Origin: Perilla frutescens
Lineage: Eukaryota; Streptophyta; Magnoliopsida; Lamiales; Lamiaceae
Direction of reading: 5' to 3'
DNA length: 64,000 nt
Assembly: GCA_026008535.1 (NCBI GenBank)
Contig: BRKX01000007.1
Span: 58,083,001-58,147,000 of the forward strand
The notes below the pieces were generated by a model, which worked only from the letters and a program-made list of their open reading frames with translations, was not told where the DNA came from and did not search any database. Shown here piece after piece: positions 44,170 through 54,347 of the stretch (its first letter is position 1; the number at the start of each line of letters is the position of its first letter). Made by a program: the position numbers and the translations under genes.

Positions 44170-44930
44170 ATTATTATAGAGCCCAAGTTTGAAGGCCCAA
44201 AGTGTTGGGATTTTATCTAGATTATTTTAGATTTTATTATCTTATTTTGGTCTTGTTGATTTTTAGTCTTTTTGATTTTTGGTCTTTTTGATTTTTAGTC
44301 TTTTTGATTTTTGGTCTTTTTGATTTGACCTTAATTAGGGACTTCTGGTCAAAATAGGATTCCTAGTTGATCTACTTAGGATTTTTGAAATCCTTTAGCT
44401 ATTAGGTTTAGATTTTCAGTTTTATGCTCCTATAAATAGGAGTACCATGTGACATTCATAATTCAGACGTTGCATGAAATAAAGAGTTAATTTCTCAATT
44501 GTCTCACCGATCCTTTGCTTGATCACATTTATCGATCCTTTGGTTGATCAAACACAATTCTATTGATCTAGCAATTCAATAGTCTTATTCAAGTTCTTCA
44601 GGGTACAATCGAGTACTTGGGAGAATTGCTAACAAATTGGAGAAGATCGAAGTAGCTGCGTTTCGTCTCTTGAAGTCGGGGTTCAGCTGAAGTTCCAATC
44701 CATTCTACCTATCATCTACATCTTGACGCCACTACCTTTATCCACAAGACACTATTCGTCCGCCTCCTATCTTCCACAAACTATCCTAGTAAGTTCTATA
44801 TCAATTCGAATCCAAAATTCCTATCTCTTTAAGTCAGATTGTTCCTTCCTTTCTCGCTGACGTTGTTCGATTCTTAAGTCTTCCGCTTGCGTATTCTTCG
44901 TGTCTTGGATTCATTGTCCGGGTCACATCA
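43995..44930 (+). repeat. B2 3' LTR (936 bp)
   Basis: Starts TGATACGAACCTG, ends GGGTCACATCA. Longer than the 5' LTR by a TTTTTGATTTTT.GTC repeat expansion near 44255-44325. Confidence 0.9.
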
Positions 44931-44942
44931 TAAATTAATTTA
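44931..44942. other. 12-bp palindrome joining two LTRs head to head
   Basis: TAAATTAATTTA. The left half is what normally follows a 5' LTR end (TAAATTTGG); the right half is its reverse complement preceding the opposite LTR. Confidence 0.75.
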
Positions 44943-45982
44943 TGATGTGACCCGGACAAATAATCCAAGACACAAGAATACGCAAGCGGAAGACTTTAGG
45001 ACTCGAACAACGTCAGCTAAAGAAGGATTCAAACCGACTCGAACTAAACGGTAAAAACTTACTAGAAATTCGAACAACGAAAAGAACGACGATGAGGACA
45101 CTTGGAACACTTGAAGATGGCTGGAATTATGGTGATGGTGGCGGCGGAAGGCTTTGGTGTAGATGGACTTGGCGGCGGCGATGGTAGTGTTGTGGATTGG
45201 ATAGATTCGGCGAACCCGTGTTGATAACCCGAACGCGCACGTCTAACTTCTCCGGATAGCAATTCTCCCAAGTACTTGAACGCACCCTGAAGAACTTGAA
45301 TAGGACTATTGAGTTGCTAAAACAATAGAACTTTGAAGATAAAATTTCGATCAACAAAAGATCTTGAGACAGATTGAGAAATAACTCTTGAATTCTTGCA
45401 ATTGTCTGATTTATGAATGTCACAGGGTGCTCCTATTTATAGGAGAGATTATGAACGAAAATTAACCCTAATTAACTAGATAAACATAAAAAAAAACTAA
45501 TCCTAATCAATCTAGGATAAAATCAAAAGATACCAAAAATAAGATAACAAAAATCTATCTAAAATCTAACTAGATAAGGATAAATCCCAATGGACTTGGG
45601 CTTGCAAATCCACGCCTATTTGGACCCAAAATAAACGTTCATGGGCTGAATTAATTTCGTGGCCCATGCTACAATTAATCTTGCCACCTTTGCATGAAAA
45701 ACAGCATCTCCCGATTTCCCATGCAAACGCGTATAACTTTTCATGCACACGTCCAAATGGCGTCATTCTTCTTCTCACGTCTTCATGCTTCCTTCTTCTT
45801 CATCTATGGCAAGCATGGTGATCAATCTTGAGCTGCCCTTGACTTCATCTTCATGCATTTCGAATTTGCGACGAATAGAAGCTTGTAAATAAGCTTGCAA
45901 CTTCTTAGCTCGCAAACGCGTCATTGGACCTTTAAACTGCAGCTCCGGATCATCTTGATCATTGCTATGCTCTATCTCATCA
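44943..45982 (-). repeat. A/PI-type LTR (3' LTR of a truncated minus element)
   Basis: 1040 bp, sense start TGATGAGATAGAGC at 45982 next to polypurine tract AGCAGGGGGGGAA, sense end GTCCGGGTCACATCA at 44943. Confidence 0.85.
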
Positions 45983-46416
45983 TTCCCCCCCTGCTGAAAA
46001 GAATTCGTCCTCGAATTCGGGAACTCATCAACATCGAACTCATCATCTGCAGAAAAGGGAGATAAGTCAGCAACATTAAATGTAGACGAACACTTGTACT
46101 CACCGGGTAAACCAATGCGATATGCATTATCATTGACTCGACTCAGCACGGTGAACGGTCCATCTCCTCTAGGCATCAATTTCGATTTTCTCAAGTTGGG
46201 AAACCGTCCAGGACTCAGATGAATCCAAACGCGATCTCCAGGCTGGAAAATCACTTGCTTGCGCCGTTTGTTCTTTTGAACAGCATTACGTGCGCCAACG
46301 GCTTCAATACGCGCACGTACTTTCTCATGCATCTCCTTAACTTGTTCCGCTTTTCTTGTACCTTTAACACTTGTTAGATGCTCAACAGGTAAAGGCAACA
46401 GATCATTAGGCGTTAA
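45775..46416 (-). pseudogene. Integrase C-terminal fragment, minus element
   Basis: From TPNDLLPLPVEHLTSVKG through VIFQPGDRVWIHL and the GPY/F module (GPFTVLSRVNDNAYRI; Asp to Gly follows) to NSRTNSFQQGGND, PELQFKGPMTRLRA and the stop in the LTR. Everything upstream in the gene is lost at about 46416, where plus-strand B leader sequence begins. Belongs to A or PI, which are alike here. Confidence 0.83.
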
Positions 46417-46930
46417 CACTTATGTCTTGGATTAAATTTGGCATCAGAGCCACGTCAGCTCTGCTGGTCGTGGTTCAATCTGACGTGTCAAATACGTGTC
46501 ATTTAACTTTCGTATTATTTCGAGTCTATTGTAATCTGATTGTTATTCATTGAAAAACAAAAGAGAGCAAAAGACATCGGCTAAAAAAAAAAGTCGCCGG
46601 AAAAAAAAAAAAAAAAAAACGAAAATTCAGATTTATTTTCTTGTTGAATTCGATTTTATTGTTTTAGATAAGCTTGAATCCATCTTAGATAGATATTTTG
46701 GGATTTGTTAGATTGTGTTCACACTTGGTCAAACTTATCCAAAAATATTCTACCTTATCCACTAGATTTCCTACCTTGTTTAGATATCTTCCATCCTAAT
46801 CCATATCCAATCAAGATCATCCATCCTTATCCATCATAGATTTCGATCCTTATACCTCTAGGACTCGAAATTCTTCATCACACCACCTTATACACAACAT
46901 AGTCCATACACCCATACACGCGTACACCCA
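46417..46930 (+). other. B-type leader fragment with primer-binding site
   Basis: Begins in the last 35 bases of a B LTR (GTCTTGGATT), skips the terminal 20 or so bases, then AAATTTGGCATCAGAGCCACG, oligo(A) blocks (46583-46620) and the CCATACACC tract. Ends abruptly at about 46930 at LTR sequence. No ORF. Confidence 0.75.
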
Positions 46931-47589
46931 TCAACATGCTATCATTTGATGATGAAGAAGGGAGCATGAAGACGTGAGAAGAAGAAGGAAGCCATTTGGA
47001 CGTGTGCATGAAAAGTTATACGCGTTTGCATGGAAAATCGGGAGATGCTGTTTTTCATGCAAAGGTGGCAAGATTAATTATGTCATGGGCCACGAATTTA
47101 ATCACTTAATTCAGCCCATTGTTATGATTAATTAAGTCCAAATAGGCGAGAATATCCAGCCCAAATCCACTTTGGGATTTATCCTTATCTAGTTAGATTT
47201 AGATAGATTTTTCTTATCTTATTTTTGGTAACTTTTGATTTTATCCTAGTTTGACTAGAATACCTTAGATTTTCGATTTCTCTTAGGATTTTTACTTAGA
47301 TTTTCGTCCACCCCCCTTCACCTATATAAGGGGATCAGTTGTGAACTTTATTTTTCAGACGTTGCATGAAATAAAAAGTTAATTTCTCAATTGTCTCACC
47401 GATCCTTTGTGGCAAGATTAATTATGTCATGGGCCACGAATTTAATTCAATTAATTCAGCCCATTGTCGTTATTAATAAGGTCCAAACAGGTGAGAATAT
47501 CCAGCCCAAATCCACTTTGGGATTTATCCTTATCTAGTTAGATTTAGATAGATTTTTCTTATCTTATTTTTGGTGTCCGGGTCACATCA
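46931..47589 (+). repeat. Rearranged B-type LTR pieces
   Basis: 46931-47409 is LTR sequence beginning CAACATGCTATC. At 47410 a stretch already present at 47066-47230 starts again (TGGCAAGATTAATTATG) and runs to 47574, then only the last 15 LTR bases GTCCGGGTCACATCA remain (47575-47589). It ends exactly at the GAGTT duplication of the B2 insertion. Confidence 0.75.
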
Positions 47590-47594
47590 GAGTT

Positions 47595-48905
47595 CCACCT
47601 CAAGTTCGATCAATCCAGCCCCTAAGACACCTCCTAATGATGTCTTAGCTCGCGAAAAAGCCACCGGATCAGCCCCAAGTCAAGAGAAGAATCGATCCCT
47701 GTTCATCTCAGTTAAAGGCGTAGAGAAAGCACTAAAAGCAGGTTTACCTTTCGTTCTTTTATCTTATAAGGACAGTGCTACTAATGGTGTTTTCTTTACC
47801 TTGTGATGTGCAGCCACTTATGGAGGAGTTCGCGGACGTGTTCCCGGAAGAGATTCCAAGTGGATTACCTCCAGTTCGTGGGATCGAGCACCAGATCGAC
47901 TTCGTACCCGGCGCAGTCTTGCCAAACCGACCGGCGTACCGAACGTCCCCTGATGAGACGAAGGAGACCGATCGCCAAGTCAAGGAGTTGCTAGAGAAGA
48001 AGCAAATCCGAGAGTCGATGAGCCCTTGTGCAGTCCCAGTCATTCTAGTGCCCAAGAAGAACAACGAATGGAGAATGTGCATGGATTGCCGCGCCATCAA
48101 CAAAATAACAGTTAAGTACAGATTTCCTATCCCTAGACTTGATGATATGCTAGATGAATTAAGTGGTTCTCAAGTGTTTTCTAAGATAGATTTGAGATCT
48201 GGTTATTTTCAAGTTAGAATGCATGAAGGGGATGAATGGAAAACTGCGTTTAAAACAAAGCATGGTTTATATGAGTGGTTGGTTATGCCTTTTGGTCTCA
48301 CTAATGCACCGAGCACGTTTATGAGATTAATGAATCATGTTTTGCGTGATGTGATTGGTAAATTTGTTGTTGTCTACTTTGATGATATTTTGATTTACAG
48401 TCACAATGCACAGGCGCACTTAGATCATCTTAGGCGTGTTTTCTGTCTTCTGCGTGATGCTAAGTTGTATGGAAACTTGTCTAAATGTTCTTTTTGCACG
48501 GATGAAGTCGTGTTTTTAGGCTTTGTCGTTAGTTCACGAGGTATTGAGGTAGACCGTTCCAAAATCAAAGCGATTGAGGAATGGCCAACCCCGAAAAACG
48601 CCTCTGAGGTTCGATCATTTCATGGTTTAGCTGGGTTTTACCATCATTTTGTACGGGATTTCTCCAGTATAGCCGCCCCTCTTACTGAGCTAAGTAAGAA
48701 GGATCGGAAATTTGAGTGGGGTAAACAACAAGAGCATGCTTTTAATACTTTGAAATCATTGTTATGTTCTGCTCCTATTTTATGTTTACCTGATTTTTCC
48801 AAAACTTTTGAGATCGAGTGTGATGCCTCCGGGATAGGTATTGGTGCTGTTTTCATGCAGGAAAAACGTCCCGTGGCATACTTCAGTGAGAAGTTAAATG
48901 GCGCC
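47595..48905 (+). pseudogene. D3 RT-RNase H (frameshifted, truncated)
   Basis: Continues D3 after the GAGTT repeat. An extra T near 47793 (GGTGTTTTCTTTACC) shifts the frame before RT. RT is otherwise complete: LPPVRGIEHQIDFVPG, KIDLRSGYFQVR, LVMPFGLTNAPSTFM, VVVYFDDIL. RNase H is cut after FSEKLNGA at 48905. One change in a conserved site: FYRRFV reads FYHHFV. No RNase H second half, integrase or 3' LTR. Confidence 0.85.
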
Positions 48906-48908
48906 TCC

Positions 48909-49842
48909 TGATACGAACCCGAAAAGCATAAAAGAATCAAATCCAAAGATACTATTGAGAGCTTCAAAGTTAATCATGTTGTTCAAGGTTAAAGATTGGA
49001 GATCAAGATTTGAAGAACAAGACATGAATAAATTCGAATATGATGAGCAGCCCATGGAGTTAATTAATTCAGCCCATGTTTGAATTATTAGAGCCCAAGT
49101 TTGAAGGCCCAAAGTGTTGGGATTTTATCTAGATTATTTTAGATTTTATTATCTTATTTTTAGTCTTTTTGATTTTTGGTCTTTTTGATTTTTAGTCTTT
49201 TTGATTTTTGGTCTTTTTTATTTTACCTTAATTAGGGACTTCTAGTCAAAATAGGATTCCTAGTTGATCTACTTAGGATTTTCGAAATTCTTTAGCTATT
49301 AGGTTTAGATTTTCAGTTTTATGCTCCTATAAATGGGAGTACCTTGTGACATTATTATTCAGACGTTGCATGAAATAAAGAGTTAATTTCTCAATTGTCT
49401 CACCGATCCTTTGGTTGATCACATTCATCGATCCTTTGGTTGATCAAACACAATTCTATTGATCTAGCAATTCAATAGTCTTATTCAAGTTCTTCAGGGT
49501 ACAACGAGTACTTGGGAGAATTGCTAACAAATCGGAGAAGATCGAAGGAGCTGCGTTTCGTCTCTTGAAGCCGGGGTTCAGCTGAAGTTCTAATCCATTC
49601 TACCTATCATCTACATCTCAACGCCACTACCTTCATCCACAAGACACTACTCGTCCGCCTCCTATCTTCCACAAATTATCCTAGTAAGTTCTAGTTTAAT
49701 CGAGTCTTTTATTCTTATTTTAGTTGAGTTTTAGTCTAGTTAGTCGGATTGAATCCTTCTTAATCTGACGTGTTTCGAGTCCTTAAGTCTTCCGCTACGT
49801 GTTCTGTTAATTTGGCTTAGATACATTGTCCGGGTCACATCA
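48909..49842 (+). repeat. B LTR at the start of a B/C chimera (934 bp)
   Basis: TGATACGAACCC to GTCCGGGTCACATCA; TATAAATG at 49328-49335. Left flank CCTCC, of which TCC is not D3 sequence. Confidence 0.85.
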
Positions 49843-50074
49843 TAAATTTGGTATCAGAGCCAGGTTTAACACAAGATTTGATCGTGAATGCCATGTCAAG
49901 GCAAACTATGGAGCTAGAGTTTCGGCCATTTAACACAAGTGGAATGTTCTCGTTCATGTTCATGAAGATGTGTTTTATGCAGCTTGTGCAAAAAGAATTT
50001 GATGGCCAGTTCGTGTTCGTCTTTGATCCCGGAGCTTTGAATTCGAGGACGAATTCTTTTCAAGAGGAGGGGAA
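49843..50074 (+). other. Minimal internal region of the B/C chimera
   Basis: Primer-binding site TGGTATCAGAGCCA (49849-49862) joins directly to the 3' end of a C-type internal region, ending in polypurine tract CAAGAGGAGGGGAA (50061-50074). Leader and gag are missing. Confidence 0.8.
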
Positions 50075-50351
50075 TGATGAAGCCACGAAAAGCCTTGAAG
50101 AACTTAATCCGGAGCTGCAAATACGTGGTCCATTTACACGATTTCGAGCAATACAATTGCAAGGATTTTTCCAAGCACTTGTGTGTAAGAAGTTCGAAGA
50201 TGACAAAGGAATTGAGAGCATCCCAAAGATTGTTACCTTGTTAACAATTAAAGATTGGAGATCAAGGTTTGAAGAACAATGCATGAAGATAGAACTCATC
50301 AAGTTGTGCATGCGTGGCAGATTCGCGTTGCATGGAATTTTCGTCCCTTAG
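49863..50351 (+). pseudogene. C-type Gag C-terminal remnant
   Basis: Open frame from LIVNAMSRQTMELEFRPF through DGQFVFVFDPG, NSRTNSFQEEGND and the LTR-encoded PELQIRGPFTRF and WRSRFEEQ, stop at 50351. It matches the ends of C3 and C4 Gag. The capsid is entirely deleted. Confidence 0.82.
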
Positions 50352-51283
50352 TTGATTTAATTAGGGATTAAATTTTATTTAGACTATAGTATTTATTTAA
50401 TTATGTTAGACTATAGTTTAGTTCAGATTTTATTTATTTATTTATTAATTTTCGTCCATAAGTTGATAGAGTTTGACTAGAATTGTATTTAAGGCAATTT
50501 CCTACCTTGAATAGAATTCTAGCTTAGGAAACTTCCTAGTATAGTTAGAGATCCCTTTTGGATCAATTTTTAGGCCTTTTAAGCTTATTATTTTCGTCCC
50601 TATAGCTCTTATAAATAGGGGATCATTGTTACATTGATACTTTAGACTATATTTGATTAATTAAGCTTTGCTTTCAATATTGTCTCAACCCCCTTTTAAA
50701 TCTTTGTGAGTTTTGATTAACAAATTCATATTCTTGGAGCTAGCAACTTTAAGTCTTACTCAAGGGTATTGCTTAATCCACTTGAGGGATTAACCGGTAT
50801 TCGCTATCGAAGAGCAACTTGGAGATTTCATTCTTGGATACGTTCGAGATTCAAGGAGGCTATCGGGTTGTGATTCACATCAACGAATCATCATCCATCA
50901 ACCATCATCGACGTCTTCCATCCTCATTGACGCACGCCTCAATTCAGCCCACAAGTTCGAGTTCAAGTTCTACGCCGTTCCGTTTCATCCGTAAGTTCAT
51001 TTCATCCCTAACATATCCGTAAGTTCATTTCTTCACAAGCTTTCACACACGATTTACTCCCATAATTTCCAGCCTATATTTCGTCCCTATATAGCCCCTA
51101 TCCTTCGGTTCTTATGTTACATAGTTCGTGTCATAGTTTAGATATTTTATTTGTCTAGATTTGTTTGTTTTATTCGTCTAGTTGAGTCGGATTGAAGCCC
51201 TTCATTCACTGACGTGTTTCGTATCCAGAAGTCTTCCGCTACGTCTCTAGATTCGTCCTAGACTATTTGTCCGGGTCGTATCA
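50075..51283 (+). repeat. C LTR closing the B/C chimera (1209 bp)
   Basis: TGATGAAGCCACG to GGTCGTATCA; TATAAATA at 50610-50617. Abuts at 51284 the interior of a C LTR in opposite orientation. Confidence 0.87.
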
Positions 51284-51501
51284 TCTATCTTCATGCATTG
51301 TTCTTCAAATCTTGATCTCCAATCTTTGATTATTAACAAAGTAGCAATCTTTGGGATGCTCTCAATTCCTTTGTCATCTTCGACCTTCTTACATACAAAT
51401 GCTTGGAAAAATCCTTGCAATTGTATTGCTCGAAGTCGTGTAAATGGACCACGTATTTGCAGCTCCGGATTAAGTTCTTCAAGGCTTTTCGTGGCTTCAT
51501 C
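51284..51501 (-). repeat. C4 3' LTR, first 218 bases
   Basis: Sense start TGATGAAGCC at 51501 after polypurine tract AGAGGAGGGGAA (51513-51502). About 1 kb is missing compared with 62847-63845. Confidence 0.85.
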
Positions 51502-52443
51502 ATTCCCCTCCTCTTGAAAAGAATTCGTCCTCGAATTCAAAGCTCCGGGATCAAAGACGAACACGAACTGGCCATCAAATTCTTTTTGCACAAGCTGCAT
51601 AAAACACATCTTCATGAACATGAACGAGAACATTCCACTTGTGTTAATCATCCAAAACTCTAGCTCCATAGTTTGCCTTGACATGGCATTCATGATCAAA
51701 TCTGGTGGTACATCAACTTCCATTGGAATTTCTTCAACAACCTGTAAAATAAAGATATCACAAGAAAACGGTTGACAAAAAATGTTAGAAATCGATGGAT
51801 CTGCCATGCTAGCTTGTTCGAGCTCTTCAAGATCTTCAACCATTGTCTCACGGATGTCATTCTCCTTTTCATTACAAGGTTGTATCTCCAACAACTCTTC
51901 AACTTCTTCAGCTTCCTCAACTGCATCATGGATCTCCAAATTTACAATTTGTAGTTTATCCTCCATACAATCTTTAGGACTTTTCATCTCCATGGACAAA
52001 ATATCCAAACTGCAATCTTCTATACTTGTCTTCTCTGGATTAGTAATTTCGAGAATGGGCACCTCTTCATCAACATGAATGGAAACCGACTCATCTTGAT
52101 TACAATCGTCTTGAACTAACTCCTCCAAAACTGGCATCTTCTCATTGGTTGTTTCTATCATGTCCAACTCTGGCTTAGATTCTTCAACTATCTCATCTTC
52201 TAAGCACATAGAAACAGATGGTAATGAGATAAAAGGTACTTCAACGAAGTCTAGAATTGGTACCTTGGAAGTAGAAGCATCATGGGTGGCAATGCTCGAC
52301 TCTACTTGAACCTCCTCTTTTGACTTCATCTCTAGTTCCTCTAGCCACTTTTCTATCCGAATGGCGTATTCCATCATGTTCTCCAACTCGTCGAAGTGGT
52401 ACAATGCTACTCTTTCACGGATTGCCCTTCGTAGACCAGCTAG
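51284..52443 (-). pseudogene. C4 Gag-like polyprotein, C-terminal piece
   Basis: From RFLAGLRRAIRERVALYHFD (end of capsid) through a long acidic spacer unlike that of C3/B (SKVPILDFVEVPFISLPSV, EEVPILEITNPEKTS, DILSMEMKSPKD), then the shared SNIFCQPFSCDIFILQVVEE, DGQFVFVFDPG, NSRTNSFQEEGND and the LTR tail. No internal stop. Separated from its N-terminal piece (61497-61971) by A1, with the same reading frame on both sides. Confidence 0.86.
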
Positions 52444-52448
52444 AAATC

Positions 52449-53498
52449 TGATGAGGTCATACAAGGCAATGAAGAAAATGATCCGGAGCTGCAGTTTAAA
52501 GGTCCAATGACGCGTTTGCGAGCTAAGAAGTTACAAGTTTATTTACAAGCTTCTATTCGTCGCAAATTTGAAATGCATGAAAATGAAGTCAAGGGCAGCC
52601 CAAGATGGATCACCATGCTATCTATTGATGATGAAGAAGGTATCATGAAGACGTGAGAAGAAGAATCACGCCATTTGGACGTGTGCATGAAAAGTTATAC
52701 GCGTTTGCATGGGAAATCGGGAGATGCTGTTTTTCATGCAAAGGTGGTAATATTAATTGTACCATGGGCCACGAAATTATTCATGTTAATTTAGCCCATG
52801 ATCGAGTTCTAAGGTCCAAGATGGTGTGGAAATACAGGCCCAAATCCATTGTGGGATTTATCCTTATCTAGTTAGATTTGGATAGATTTTTGTTATCTTA
52901 TTTTTGGTATCTTTTGATTTTATCCTAGATTGATTAGGATTAGTATTTTTTGATGTTTATCTAGTTAATTAGGGTTAATTTTCGTTCATAATCTCTCCTA
53001 TAAATAGGAGCACCCTGTGACATTCATAATTCAGACAATTGCAAGAAATAAAGAGTTATTCTCAATCTGTCTCACGATCCTTCGGTTGATCAAACTTTTA
53101 TCTACAATTCTATTGTTCTAGCAAATCAATAGTCTTATTTAAGTTCTTCAGGGTATAATTAAGTACTTGGGAGAATTGCTATCCGGAGAAGCTAGACGTG
53201 CGCGTTCGGGTTATTCAACACGGGTTCGCCGAATCTATCCAATCCACAACACTACCATCGCCGCCGCCAAGTCCATCTACACCAAAGCCTTTCGCCGCCA
53301 CCATCACCATAATTCCAGCCATCTTCAAGTGTTCCAAGTGTCCTCATCGTCGTTCTTTTCATTATTCAAATTTCTAGTAAGTTTTACCGTTTAATTCGAG
53401 TCGGTTTGAATCCTTCTTTAGCTGACGTTGTTCGAGTCCATAAAGTCTTCCGCCTGCGTATTCATTCGTGTCTTGGATACATTGTCCGGGTCACATCA
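52449..53498 (+). repeat. A1 5' LTR (1050 bp)
   Basis: TGATGAGGTCATAC to GTCCGGGTCACATCA. Contains the conserved inverted repeat TGCATGAAAA/TTTTCATGCA at 52684-52740. Confidence 0.94.
52999..53006 (+). promoter_or_regulatory. TATA box of the A1 5' LTR
   Basis: TATAAATAGGAG; an AATAAAG signal follows at about 53046. The same pair is seen in the B LTRs. Confidence 0.65.
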
Positions 53499-53504
53499 TA
53501 AATT

Positions 53505-53520
53505 TGGTATCAGAGCCACG
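53505..53520 (+). promoter_or_regulatory. Primer-binding site of A1
   Basis: TGGTATCAGAGCCACG, six bases after the LTR; unaltered plant iMet site. Confidence 0.9.
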
Positions 53521-54347
53521 TCAGCTCTGCTGGTCGTGGTTCAATCCGACGTGTCAAATACGTGTTAGTTTTCTGTCATACGTGTCATTTAATTTTCGTA
53601 TTGTTTCGAGTCTATTGTAATCTGATTCATATTCATTGAAAACAAAAAAAAAAAAGAAAAAGAAATCGGCCAAAAAAAAAAAATCGCCGATTAAAAAAAA
53701 AAAAAAAAAAACGAAAATCAGATTGTTCTACTTGTTTTCAATTTTAATTCCTTGTTTTTAGATTTGTTCCATCTTTTTAGGGATTCTTAGATTGTATTCA
53801 CACATCCAAAATCCTTTTTCCTTTATCCATTAGATTTCTTACCTTGTTTAGATAGATTTCATCCTAATCTACATCTATTCAAGATCTTTCCATCCACATC
53901 CATATCTAATCAAATCCTTCACCCTTATCCATCCATATTTTCGATCCTACACACTAAAGGGCTCGAAAATTTCATCTCTTCCATATACACCCGGTTCACC
54001 TTATACACCACATAGTCCATACACCCATACACCCGTACACCCATACACCCGTGGTCCACATACACCACCAGCTGAATTACTCATTCCACACGCCTACTTC
54101 TACTCTTAGCAACCTTCCGGCTTGATTTTATCCGTTGGAGCTTGAAGAAGACCCAGAGGAGCTAGTCAAGAGAAGCTATTGAATTTTTCGATCAACCCAC
54201 CCCCCATAATTCACTCCACACGTGCACTACACATACTTGAGAGTTAAACACGAGTGGAAAAATCAAGAGTGACATACACGAGCGTCTGTGAGGAATTGTG
54301 AGGTACTACTTTGCTTTTTCTTCACGTTTGTTCGTTTTGCAGGTACC
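53521..54347 (+). other. A1 untranslated leader
   Basis: No gene. Oligo(A) blocks 53644-53711, AT-rich stretch, CCATACACCCGTACACC repeats (about 54000-54065), then a pyrimidine tract ending TTCGTTTTGCAG|GTACC before the ATG. CAG|GTACC looks like a 5' splice site, and this is the exact point at which gag is absent in PI. Confidence 0.74.

Larger units (their letters stand above)
33939..44930 (+). mobile_element. B2: gag-only LTR retrotransposon carrying two later insertions
   Basis: 5' LTR 33939-34839, primer-binding site, leader, gag-like ORF in three pieces, polypurine tract, 3' LTR 43995-44930. Left flank GAGTT; the matching GAGTT is at 47590, after a further 2.66 kb of rearranged LTR sequence, so the right end was extended after insertion. 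The LTRs differ mainly by a 35-base change in a TTTTTGATTTTTGGTC repeat. Confidence 0.86.
30311..48905 (+). mobile_element. D3: gag-pol element split by a 13.65-kb nest
   Basis: 5' LTR (30311-31134), primer-binding site, leader, gag-protease (32028-33938), 13,651-bp insertion (33939-47589) flanked by GAGTT on both sides (33934-33938 and 47590-47594), then the linker, RT and RNase H (47595-48905). Integrase and 3' LTR are lost at 48905. Insertion plus duplication is a multiple of 3, so the old frame continues across it. Confidence 0.85.

Noticed and set aside
53505..53520. tRNA-like sequence TGGTATCAGAGCC
   Set aside because: It is the primer-binding site, complementary to the 3' end of initiator tRNA; no cloverleaf around it.
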